In this document: positions 1 through 5,173 of the stretch, piece by piece | Numbering within the stretch: position 1 is the stretch's first letter | Layout of the letters: the number at the start of each line of letters is the position of its first letter | Made by a program: the position numbers and the translations under genes | The notes under the pieces: model-generated | The model's input: only the letters and a program-made list of their open reading frames with translations | Told to the model about the DNA's origin: nothing | Databases searched by the model: none | Assembly (NCBI GenBank): GCA_938003515.1 | Contig: CALKYL010000231.1 | Span: 1-5,173 of the forward strand | Reading direction: 5' to 3' | Length of the DNA stretch: 5,173 nt | Source of the DNA: an uncultured bacterium | Lineage (GTDB): Bacteria > Planctomycetota > UBA1135 > UBA2386

Positions 1-15
1 GGCTGGCGTCTACTA

Positions 16-30
16 GCGGGTCGAACCCGC
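16..30. promoter_or_regulatory. Inverted repeat just upstream of gene 1, containing the GCGGGTCGAAC motif
   Basis: GCGGGTCGAACCCGC forms a perfect 6-bp dyad (GCGGGT/ACCCGC) around a CGA loop and ends 8 bases before the ATG at 39. No purine-rich Shine-Dalgarno lies between it and the start. The first 11 bases recur before gene 2 at 2858-2868. It could be an operator, a promoter element or a short 5' RNA hairpin; the sequence does not decide which. It resembles a tRNA T-arm only superficially, since the loop is too short and no tRNA body is visible. Confidence 0.35.
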
Positions 31-38
31 CCGATCCG

Positions 39-2828
39 ATGAAGCTCCTGCCCCTCCTGCCGTTCCTGCCCGTGCTGGCGGCCCTCGTCGTCCCGACGGG
101 GCCCGCGCCGGCGCCCGGCGCGCCGGTCGCGCCGCTGCCGTACCACCACCCGCACGACGTCTGCAGCGTCGTCGCGCTGCCGCCGAACTTCCCCGACGAC
201 CCGACCGTCTTCACGGCGTCGTACGGGTCGATGAACCTGTTCCTGCGCAGCAAGAACCGCGGCTTCGGCTGGAAGAACATGCGCTCGGGCATGCTCGGCC
301 ACGCGGTCAGCGACTGCGAGGTCGCGCCGGACTGGGAGACGTCGAAGCTCGTCTACGTCGCGCTCGACGCGGCGGGGCTGCAGCGCACGACCAACGGCGG
401 CGACACGTGGGATCCGCCGCTCCTGCGCGACCGCATCACGCAGGTCGAGGTGGCGCCGATGGTCGACGGCGAGCGCGCGGTCGTCTGCGGCGGCGACACG
501 AAGGTGTTCCTCTCGCGCGACGGCGGCAGCAACTGGACGGTGCTCGGCGAGACCGGGCAGCCGGTGCTGTCGATCGCGATCCCCGACTCGTTCGCGACGC
601 AGAGGCTCGTCGCGGTCGGCACCGCGGAGGGCGTGCACCTGAAGGACGGCGACGACGACTGGCGCCTGGTCTCGCTGCCGGCCCCGGCGCAGACGATCGA
701 GTTCTCGCCGGACTTCGACGCCGACCGCACGATCTGGGTCGGCACGTGGGGCAAGGGCGTGTTCCGGTCGGTCGACGGCGGCCGGTCGTTCCGCCGCGTC
801 GGCGGCCTCACGACGACCGAGATCAACGACCTCGCGCTCGCGCCGACGTGGCCCGCCTGCCAGCACGTGTTCGTCGCGACGCCGAAGGACGGCGTGCACG
901 CGTCGCGCGACGGCGGCGACACCTGGGAGCGGCTGCCGATGCACGTCGTCGAGACCTACCAGACGGACAACCACTACCAGTCGCTCGCGCTGTCGGCGCG
1001 CTACCCCGAGGACCCGACCGTCTACTGCGGCACCTACGAAGGGCTCTACTGCTCGAACAACGGCGGCGACGACTGGTTCGAGCTGATCCTCAACCCGACG
1101 CGCATCGGGCGCAAGGTCGCGATCTCGCCCGACTACGCGGTCGACGGGCACGTGTTCATGATCGGCTACGGCAACCCCTACGTGGTGTCGCCGGACGCCG
1201 GCGCGACCTGGGATTTCCGCTCGCGCGGCGCGCGCACGATGGGCGCCTACTCGCTGACGCCCTCCCCGGACTTCGGCGAGGACGGGCTGATGCTGGTCGG
1301 CATGGGCACCGGCGTGCGGCGCAGGACCGACCGCGGTCGCACGTGGGAGGCGATCCGGCTGCTGCCGGTCTCGCCGTCGGCGCGCATCGGCTCGTACGAG
1401 ACGCGGCAGATCGAGTTCTCGCCGGACTTCGCGAACGACCGCAGCGTCTTCGCGGTGACCGCCGCCGGCTTCTACCACTCCGAGGACGCGGGCCGGACCT
1501 GGAAGGGCCACGCCGTGCCGTCCGACTGGACGTGGCGCATGGCGATCGCGCCGGACTGGCGCACGAGCCGCACCGCGTTCCTCGGCGGCTACCACGTCTG
1601 GCGCTCCGACCAGGGCGGCGAGAAATGGCAGAAGATCGAATACACCGGCAAGGTGCTCGGGCTCGTGTGCGCGCCCGACTTCGCGACGACGGGCGAGGTC
1701 TACCTGGTGTCCGAGTCGCGCGGGCTGCTGCGTTCGCGCGACCGCGGCGCGACCTGGCAGCCGGTCGCCGACGCGTTCGAGGGCTTCAGCCCGACCAAGA
1801 TCCGGCTGTCGCCGTCGTTCCTCGAAGACCGCACGATCGTCGTCTCGACGGTGTCGGGAGGCCTGTTCTGGTCGCGCGACCGCGGCGAGACCTGGGAGCG
1901 CTGCGGTCCGCTCGGCGCGACCACCGACGCCTGCTTCGACTTCGTGCTCTCGCCGGCGTTCGCGACCGACCGCACGATCTTCGGCTGCGTCTTCGAGGGC
2001 ATCGTCAAGTCGACCGACGTCGGCCGCACGTGGTCGCTGCTGACGACCGCCGAGCTGTACGACGACCAGCGCGACCCGTGGCTCCTGCGGGGCTCGTGGA
2101 CGCCGTTCTACCGCTCCGAGCTGTTCGGCGTCGGCGCCCACCGGGCCCGCGCCGCGGGCCGCGAGGCCGTGCTGCCGTTCACCGGCACCGGCGTGCGCAT
2201 CTACGGCTCGGCGGGCCCCGACCACGGCAAGTGCGAGATCCTCGTCGACGGCGAGAGCGTCGCCGTCGTCGACTGCTACGCCGAGAAGGCGAACGACAAG
2301 CACGTGCTGTTCGAGACGCAGGACCTCGAGCAGGGCTTCCACGACGTCTGCGTGCGCGTGCTCGGCGAAGCCTCCGAGGGCGCGAGCAACTGCTGGATCG
2401 CGGTCGACGCGGCGGTCGTGACGTACACCGCCGACGACGACGAGAACCGCTGCTTCGCCAGGCTGGAGAACCTGTACCTCGACCCGAACGCGAGCTACGC
2501 GCGCGACACGCTGTCGCAGAACGACGAGGTCCAGAAGGGGCGCGAGGCGATCGCCGCCGCCGCAGAGGAGCACACCCACCCGCACCCTCCCGCCGCGATC
2601 GAACCGCTGCAGACCGCCGACCGGGAGCTGCGCTCGATGCTGCTCGTGATGCAGGAACGGCTGGAGCAGATCACGGCCGACGTCGAGGCGATGCGGGACC
2701 GCATCCGCACCCTCGACCGGGCGCTCGCGGCCCGCGAGCAGGCCCTGCAGCAGGCGCTGCAGGGGGCCGGCGGCGGCCAGAAAGGAGCAGGCCAGAAGGG
2801 CGGCGGCCAGAAGGGAGGCGGCCGATGA
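39..2828 (+). CDS. Secreted Asp-box (BNR-like) double beta-propeller protein with C-terminal beta-sandwich, coiled coil and Gly/Gln/Lys tail
   Basis: Seen: the protein has 929 residues. A hydrophobic N-terminus (residues 1-20, starting MKLLPLLPFLPVLAALVV) looks like a Sec signal peptide, followed by a Pro/Ala-rich stretch. Residues 48-665 hold 14 repeats of 42-52 residues, each pairing a '[SA]PDF..DRTVFVG' segment with an Asp box (S.D.G.TW), for example SRDGGDTW 289-296, SPDAGATW 384-391 and SRDRGETW 612-619. Boxes at 71-78, 201-208 and 243-251 are degenerate. Residues 690-798 resemble the beta-sandwich found after such propellers (FTGTGVRIYGSAGPDHG). Residues 860-908 are a predicted coiled coil, and the tail is GQKGG repeats. 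Known: Asp-box propellers occur in sialidases, GH74 xyloglucanases, sortilin/Vps10 and Ycf48, where the box is structural. Inferred: it is exported and has two seven-bladed propellers, with a binding or scaffold role. No glycosidase catalytic set could be assigned, so the substrate is unknown. The 15 cysteines would allow disulfides outside the cytoplasm. The ATG at 39 is chosen because it places the signal peptide at the N-terminus, although no Shine-Dalgarno precedes it. Confidence 0.9.
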   Translation: MKLLPLLPFLPVLAALVVPTGPAPAPGAPVAPLPYHHPHDVCSVVALPPNFPDDPTVFTASYGSMNLFLRSKNRGFGWKNMRSGMLGHAVSDCEVAPDWETSKLVYVALDAAGLQRTTNGGDTWDPPLLRDRITQVEVAPMVDGERAVVCGGDTKVFLSRDGGSNWTVLGETGQPVLSIAIPDSFATQRLVAVGTAEGVHLKDGDDDWRLVSLPAPAQTIEFSPDFDADRTIWVGTWGKGVFRSVDGGRSFRRVGGLTTTEINDLALAPTWPACQHVFVATPKDGVHASRDGGDTWERLPMHVVETYQTDNHYQSLALSARYPEDPTVYCGTYEGLYCSNNGGDDWFELILNPTRIGRKVAISPDYAVDGHVFMIGYGNPYVVSPDAGATWDFRSRGARTMGAYSLTPSPDFGEDGLMLVGMGTGVRRRTDRGRTWEAIRLLPVSPSARIGSYETRQIEFSPDFANDRSVFAVTAAGFYHSEDAGRTWKGHAVPSDWTWRMAIAPDWRTSRTAFLGGYHVWRSDQGGEKWQKIEYTGKVLGLVCAPDFATTGEVYLVSESRGLLRSRDRGATWQPVADAFEGFSPTKIRLSPSFLEDRTIVVSTVSGGLFWSRDRGETWERCGPLGATTDACFDFVLSPAFATDRTIFGCVFEGIVKSTDVGRTWSLLTTAELYDDQRDPWLLRGSWTPFYRSELFGVGAHRARAAGREAVLPFTGTGVRIYGSAGPDHGKCEILVDGESVAVVDCYAEKANDKHVLFETQDLEQGFHDVCVRVLGEASEGASNCWIAVDAAVVTYTADDDENRCFARLENLYLDPNASYARDTLSQNDEVQKGREAIAAAAEEHTHPHPPAAIEPLQTADRELRSMLLVMQERLEQITADVEAMRDRIRTLDRALAAREQALQQALQGAGGGQKGAGQKGGGQKGGGR
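180..2033 (+). repeat. Fourteen-unit protein-level repeat (Asp-box propeller blades)
   Basis: The conserved Trp (once Phe) of the Asp boxes falls at residues 78, 124, 166, 208, 251, 296, 346, 391, 436, 488, 530, 573, 619 and 665, a spacing of 42-52. Each is preceded by a 'PDF..DRTVF'-type segment beginning near residues 48, 96, 139, 181, 223, 268, 319, 363, 409, 461, 504, 545, 591 and 638. The regular pairing means one blade per unit. Fourteen units fit two seven-bladed propellers, as in GH74 enzymes; that fold count is inferred. The DNA of the units is diverged, so this is an old protein repeat and not a recent tandem duplication. Confidence 0.85.
2775..2819 (+). repeat. Three tandem 15-bp units encoding GQKG(A/G) at the end of gene 1
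   Basis: Three consecutive 15-base units, GGCCAGAAAGGAGCA (2775-2789), GGCCAGAAGGGCGGC (2790-2804) and GGCCAGAAGGGAGGC (2805-2819), are followed by a truncated unit GGCCGATGA that carries the stop. They encode Gly-Gln-Lys-Gly-Ala/Gly three times. The small number of differences between units suggests recent slippage or unequal exchange, so copy number may vary among strains. The last unit also supplies GGGAGG at 2813-2818, a good Shine-Dalgarno for the ATG at 2825. Confidence 0.85.
2813..2818 (+). promoter_or_regulatory. Shine-Dalgarno-like GGGAGG inside gene 1, six bases before ATG 2825
   Basis: GGGAGG lies six bases before ATG 2825, and that ATG overlaps the gene 1 stop (ATGA, 2825-2828). 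This is the classic layout for translational coupling and would start gene 2 18 codons earlier than the lipoprotein-type start at 2879. It is the best ribosome-binding site near gene 2, while the ATG at 2879 has none. Which start is used therefore remains open. Confidence 0.5.
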
Positions 2829-2857
2829 GCGGCCCGAGCTTGCATCCACGGGCCCCG

Positions 2858-2868
2858 GCGGGTCGAAC
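2858..2868 (+). promoter_or_regulatory. Second copy of the GCGGGTCGAAC motif, upstream of gene 2
   Basis: This 11-base identical copy of positions 16-26 ends 10 bases before the ATGAAG at 2879; the first copy ends 12 bases before ATGAAG at 39. Here the dyad is not preserved, because ACGCGG follows in place of ACCCGC. What the two genes share is therefore the 11-mer and the start context, not the hairpin. The repeat supports 2879 as a real start for gene 2, but the function is inferred only from position. Confidence 0.35.
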
Positions 2869-2878
2869 GCGGCCGCCG

Positions 2879-3526
2879 ATGAAGAGCTCGACCTTCGCCC
2901 TCCTGTTCGCCTGCGCGGCGCTCGCCGCGTGCGGCTCCTCTCCTGCGGACGCCGCCGGCCCCGGCGCGGCCGCCGCCGAGAACGACGCCACCGCCGACCG
3001 GGGCAACCCGGCCGACGCCAGCACGGCCGGCGAAGGCGCCACCGACGACCCGGCGGACGTCTACGCGCTGCGGGCCGTCCTGCTCGACGGCTCGCCGGTC
3101 GACCTCGGCGACTACCGCGGCAAGGTCACGCTGATCGTGAACGTCGCCAGCGAGTGCGGCTACACGCGGCAGTACGCCGGCCTGCAGGACCTGCACGCGC
3201 GGCTCGCCGACCGCGGCTTCGCCGTGCTCGGGTTCCCGAGCAACGAGTTCGGCGGCCAAGAGCCCGGCACCGCCGAGGAGATCCGCGCCTTCTGCACCGA
3301 CCGGTACGGTGTCGAGTTCCCGATGTTCGCCAAGATCGAGACCAAGAAGGGCGCGAACCAGAGCCCCGTCTACCGCACGCTCGTCGCGGCGACCGGCGAG
3401 CAGCCGTCGTGGAACTTCTGCAAGTATCTAGTCGGCAAGGACGGCCGGGTGCTCGGCTTCTACCCGTCGAGCACGGCGCCGAACTCCTCGGAACTGCAGC
3501 AGGCGATCGAGAAGGCGCTCGACTAG
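2879..3526 (+). CDS. Lipoprotein glutathione peroxidase-family (thioredoxin-type) peroxidase
   Basis: Seen: 215 residues from ATG 2879. MKSSTFALLFACAALAAC is a lipoprotein signal with lipobox LAAC and lipid-acceptor Cys18. A low-complexity Ala/Asp/Gly linker follows to about residue 60, then a full GPx domain (61-215). NVASECGYT carries the peroxidatic Cys93. FGGQEPGT gives the catalytic Gln127, and WNF gives Trp178 and Asn179. Cys139 in AFCTDRYGVEFPMF lies 46 residues after Cys93, matching the Cys36/Cys82 spacing of yeast Gpx3, so a 2-Cys thioredoxin-type cycle is likely. The Cys usually found in FPCN is Ser121. Cys181 follows WNF at a position that is often Glu, Thr or His. Known: such enzymes reduce H2O2 and organic or lipid hydroperoxides. 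Inferred: it is membrane-anchored and protects envelope lipids. No Asp follows Cys18, so by the E. coli rule it would go to the outer membrane. It probably shares a transcript with gene 1. Alternative start: ATG 2825, with a better Shine-Dalgarno but a longer N-terminal region. Confidence 0.9.
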   Translation: MKSSTFALLFACAALAACGSSPADAAGPGAAAAENDATADRGNPADASTAGEGATDDPADVYALRAVLLDGSPVDLGDYRGKVTLIVNVASECGYTRQYAGLQDLHARLADRGFAVLGFPSNEFGGQEPGTAEEIRAFCTDRYGVEFPMFAKIETKKGANQSPVYRTLVAATGEQPSWNFCKYLVGKDGRVLGFYPSSTAPNSSELQQAIEKALD

Positions 3527-3545
3527 GGGGCGCGGACAGACGCCG
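3527..3545. other. Convergent gap between genes 2 and 3, no clear terminator
   Basis: Only 19 bases separate the two stop codons. A tiny dyad CGCC-GTCA-GGCG (3541-3552) covers the gene 3 stop, but its four-base-pair stem has no following T-run in either direction, so it is not a convincing intrinsic terminator. Transcription of each gene probably runs into the other. Confidence 0.4.
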
Positions 3546-3746
3546 TCAGGCGACGACGTCGACGACGGTGCCCTTGCCCGGCTCGGGCGCGCCCTTCGCA
3601 GGCGCGACGGCCGCGGCCTCGATCAGCGACGCCGCCGCGCGGCCGTCCTGCCGCGCCTGGTCGCGCAGCATGCCGAGCACGCGCACGTCGACGTTGCGCA
3701 GCACGAGCGCGGTCTTCTGGGCGACGGCGGTCTCGACGAGATCCAT
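3546..3746 (-). CDS. Small YjfB-like putative motility protein
   Basis: Seen: 66 residues from ATG (3744-3746, minus strand) to TGA, beginning MDLVETAVAQKTALVLRNVD and ending GKGTVVDVVA. An amphipathic helical N-terminal two thirds (VRVLGMLRDQARQDGRAAASLIEAA, given here as residues 21-45: VRVLGMLRDQ then ARQDGRAAASLIEAA) is followed by a Pro/Gly/Ala linker and the short 'G..VDV.A' ending. Known: the YjfB-like family (annotated 'putative motility protein') has this size, an MD start, a central 'VAVLKKAMD.Q...A..LI..L' helix and a 'G..(V/L)(D/N)VKA' ending; its function is poorly defined. The assignment rests on remembered family pattern, not an alignment search. No flagellar gene is visible in the window. 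The ribosome-binding site is weak. It reads against gene 2 and diverges from gene 4. The same frame stays open far upstream, but the family pattern begins at this Met. Confidence 0.6.
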   Translation of the reverse strand: MDLVETAVAQKTALVLRNVDVRVLGMLRDQARQDGRAAASLIEAAAVAPAKGAPEPGKGTVVDVVA

Positions 3747-3791
3747 GGCGGCGGGGCATCGGCGCGCCGGCGCACGCGACCGGAGCGCGCC
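3747..3791. other. Divergent intergenic region between genes 3 and 4
   Basis: This GC-rich gap is 45 bases long, or 105 bases if gene 4 starts at GTG 3852. It should hold promoters for both divergent genes, yet I find no recognisable -35/-10 pair. GGAG at 3782-3785 lies six bases before GTG 3792 and is the best ribosome-binding site for gene 4. Confidence 0.4.
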
Positions 3792-4745
3792 GTGGACGCG
3801 CCGATGCAACCGCTCCTTGGTCGGCCGCGTGCTTCGGGTTCTGATCGGGCCGTGCCGAGCCAGACGACCCGCATCGACGTGGCGCCGCCGTTCGAGCTGC
3901 GGCTGTGCCTGTTCGGGCACGGCTGGGTCTCGCTCGCTCCGCACGACTGGGACGACGCGCGCGAACGGCTCGACACCGCGCTGCGGCTCGGCTCCACCGT
4001 CGTCGACGCGGCGCTGCACCAGACCGGCGCGGGCCGGCTCGCGCTGCGGCTCGAGTCGCGCCGGCGGCTGACGGGCGCGCAGCTCGCGGCGGCGCGGCGG
4101 CAGATCGCGCACATGCTGCGGCTCGACGACGACCTCTCCGCCTTCCACGCCCGGTGCCGTGACGATCCGTCGCTGGCCTGGGTCGCGCGCCGCGGCGGCG
4201 GCCGGCTGATGCGCTCGGCGACGGTGTTCGAGGATCTGATGAAGCTCCTGTTCACGACCAACACGACGTGGGCGGGCACGGCCGCGATGACGCGGAAGCT
4301 CGTCGACGCGCTCGGCGCGAACGCGCCGAGCGGACGCCGCGCGTTCCCGACCCCACGTCGATGCGTGCAGCAGGCGCGCTTCTACCGCGACGTCGTGCGG
4401 GCCGGCTACCGCGCCGAAGCCGCCGTCAGGCTCGCGCGTGCGTTCGCCGGGGGCGAGCTCGACGACGCGACGTTCCTGGGCGACCAGACGTCCGATCGGC
4501 TGTGGCGGCGGCTGACCGCTCTGCACGGCTTCGGACCGTACGCGGCCGGCCAGGCGATGCGGCTGTGCGGCCACTACGACCGGCTGGCGCTCGACAGCTG
4601 GTGCCGCGCGCGCCTCGCGGAGCTCGACGGCCGCCCCGGTCCGCCGAGCGATCGCGCGGTCGCGCGGCGCTTCGCGCGCTTCGCGCCGTTCGAGGGGCTC
4701 GCCATGTGGTGCCGCCTGACGGCGCAGTGGCACGGTGAGGGCTGA
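3792..4745 (+). CDS. HhH-GPD DNA glycosylase, AlkA-like (often labelled HesB-like)
   Basis: Seen: 317 residues from GTG 3792. Residues 34-130 (FELRLCLFGHGWVSLAPHDW onward) look like an AlkA/OGG1-type N-terminal domain. Residues 146-275 form the HhH-GPD core: FEDLMKLLFTTNTTW 146-160, FYRDVVRAGYRA 197-208, the hairpin LHGFGPYAAGQAMRL (about 244-258), and HYDRLALDSW (261-270) with the catalytic Asp268. The C-terminus ends LTAQWHGEG. Tyr250 stands where OGG1 has its lyase Lys, as AlkA has Trp, so a monofunctional glycosylase is expected. Known: the superfamily excises alkylated or oxidised bases in base-excision repair; close relatives are often misnamed Fe-S assembly protein HesB. No four-Cys iron-sulphur loop is present. 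The substrate is not determined. The start is uncertain: GTG 3792 has a GGAG site, while ATG 3804 or GTG 3852 would remove a non-conserved N-terminus and give more room for a promoter. Confidence 0.88.
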   Translation: MDAPMQPLLGRPRASGSDRAVPSQTTRIDVAPPFELRLCLFGHGWVSLAPHDWDDARERLDTALRLGSTVVDAALHQTGAGRLALRLESRRRLTGAQLAAARRQIAHMLRLDDDLSAFHARCRDDPSLAWVARRGGGRLMRSATVFEDLMKLLFTTNTTWAGTAAMTRKLVDALGANAPSGRRAFPTPRRCVQQARFYRDVVRAGYRAEAAVRLARAFAGGELDDATFLGDQTSDRLWRRLTALHGFGPYAAGQAMRLCGHYDRLALDSWCRARLAELDGRPGPPSDRAVARRFARFAPFEGLAMWCRLTAQWHGEG

Positions 4746-4761
4746 GCGCGGCCCGCAGCCG
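4746..4761. other. Convergent gap between genes 4 and 5
   Basis: Sixteen GC-rich bases separate the two stop codons. I see no stem-loop with a T-run on either strand and no other feature. Confidence 0.4.
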
Positions 4762-5173
4762 TCAGACCAGGAGCTGCGAACGCGCGACGGTCACCGCCTG
4801 CCCGCGCAGCAGCACGCGGTCGCCGACCAGCTCGCACGCGACGTCGCCGCCGCGCCGCGACGCCTGGTGGCCGCGCAGCTTCGTCCTGCCGAGCTTCGCG
4901 GCCCAGTACGGCGCCAGCGCGCAGTGCGCGGACCCGGTCACCGGGTCCTCGGGCACCCCGACCGCGGGGCCGAAGAAGCGCGACACGAAGTCGGGGCCGC
5001 GGGCCCCGCCGGGGCACTTTGCGGTCGCGATCACGCCGCGCACCGGCAGCGTCGCGAGGCCGGGGAGGTCCGGGTCGAGCGCGCGCACGGCCCGCTCCGA
5101 CGCGAGTTCGACGAGCACGTCGTCGGCGACGCGCACGACCGCCCGCGGCCGCGTCACGCCGAGCGCCCCGAGC
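4762..5173 (-). CDS. PhzF-family isomerase-like protein, C-terminal part (runs off the window)
   Basis: Seen: the minus-strand frame is open from the window edge to TGA at 4762-4764, about 137 codons. A GTG at 5155-5157 is in frame, but codons upstream of it (LGALG) read naturally into the protein, so I treat it as internal. DFVSRFFGPAVGVPEDPVTG followed by SAHCALAPYW is the hallmark of the PhzF C-terminal half. The EDPVTGSAH segment (4924-4950) holds the Asp and Ser matching Asp208 and Ser213 of Pseudomonas PhzF. The end, GDRVLLRGQAVTVARSQLLV, is typical of the family. Known: PhzF is an isomerase of phenazine biosynthesis with two alpha/beta-barrel-like halves and about 260-300 residues; most bacterial homologues are not in phenazine pathways and their substrates are unknown. 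The N-terminal half with the catalytic Glu lies outside the window, so activity cannot be judged. No other phenazine gene is visible. Confidence 0.9.
   Translation of the reverse strand, partial: LGALGVTRPRAVVRVADDVLVELASERAVRALDPDLPGLATLPVRGVIATAKCPGGARGPDFVSRFFGPAVGVPEDPVTGSAHCALAPYWAAKLGRTKLRGHQASRRGGDVACELVGDRVLLRGQAVTVARSQLLV

Noticed and set aside
1..38. Possible end of a tRNA (GGGTCGAACCC like a T-arm) or of an upstream gene
   Set aside because: The T-loop would be too short and there is no acceptor stem or CCA. A TAG at 14-16 in one frame could end an upstream gene, but four codons are too few to support a call.
407..2878. A very long plus-strand open frame continuous with the peroxidase frame
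   Set aside because: Its translation is low-complexity Arg/Ala/Gly, the usual shadow of a GC3-rich gene in another frame. Real family features begin only at 2879.
2495..3259. Minus-strand open frames antisense to the end of gene 1 and to the peroxidase
   Set aside because: They are compositionally biased antisense shadows with no recognisable motif, and both opposing genes are strongly supported.
3752..3765. GCCGATGC on the minus strand resembling the -10 of sigma-28 flagellar promoters, upstream of the YjfB-like gene
   Set aside because: It matches only partly, has no TAAA-like -35 at the right distance, and such GC-rich octamers are common in this sequence.
3747..4733. A long minus-strand open frame running in frame into the YjfB-like gene
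   Set aside because: It is antisense to the well-supported DNA glycosylase and is rich in Arg, Ala and Glu without family motifs. Only the last 66 codons look like a protein.
4727..4745. TGGCACGG resembling the -24 half of a sigma-54 promoter
   Set aside because: No TTGC-type -12 half follows, and the site lies inside the end of the glycosylase gene.
5155..5157. GTG as the true start of the PhzF-like gene
   Set aside because: The frame is open to the window edge, and the piece lacks the whole N-terminal half of the family, so the gene must begin outside the window.

Overview
The window is very GC-rich (by eye about 70%, with G or C at nearly every third codon position). Its genes are tightly packed, and two of the encoded proteins look exported, one of them as a lipoprotein. 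This fits a high-GC Gram-negative-type bacterium. Planctomycetota, Myxococcota or a similar lineage would be reasonable, because secreted Asp-box propellers with 'SPDF..DRTVF' repeats and AlkA/HesB-like glycosylases occur in such genomes. Nothing in the sequence fixes the phylum. I see no RNA gene, CRISPR array, insertion sequence or integrase.

Layout. (1) 39-2828, plus strand: a 929-residue secreted protein with a signal peptide, 14 Asp-box/BNR-type repeats (probably two seven-bladed beta-propellers), a beta-sandwich-like domain, a coiled coil and a Gly-Gln-Lys-rich tail. (2) 2879-3526, plus strand: a lipoprotein glutathione/thioredoxin peroxidase of the GPx family, close behind gene 1 and probably in the same operon. 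(3) 3546-3746, minus strand: a 66-residue protein resembling the YjfB-like putative motility proteins. (4) 3792-4745, plus strand: a helix-hairpin-helix (HhH-GPD) DNA glycosylase of the AlkA-like group, divergent from gene 3. (5) 4762 to the window edge, minus strand: the C-terminal part of a PhzF-family isomerase-like protein, convergent with gene 4. The convergent gaps are only 19 and 16 bases and contain no convincing terminator.

How the genes relate. Genes 1 and 2 form an export/envelope pair: a large extracytoplasmic propeller protein and a membrane-anchored peroxide-reducing enzyme. They also share an 11-base motif (GCGGGTCGAAC) at nearly the same distance before an ATGAAG start, and neither of these starts has a clear Shine-Dalgarno sequence. 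Genes 3-5 look like unrelated housekeeping or accessory genes in alternating orientation.

I do not see a clear new multi-gene system. The points most worth checking are the shared upstream motif, the 14-repeat architecture with its repetitive C-terminal tail, the conflict over the start of the peroxidase gene, and the small YjfB-like gene.
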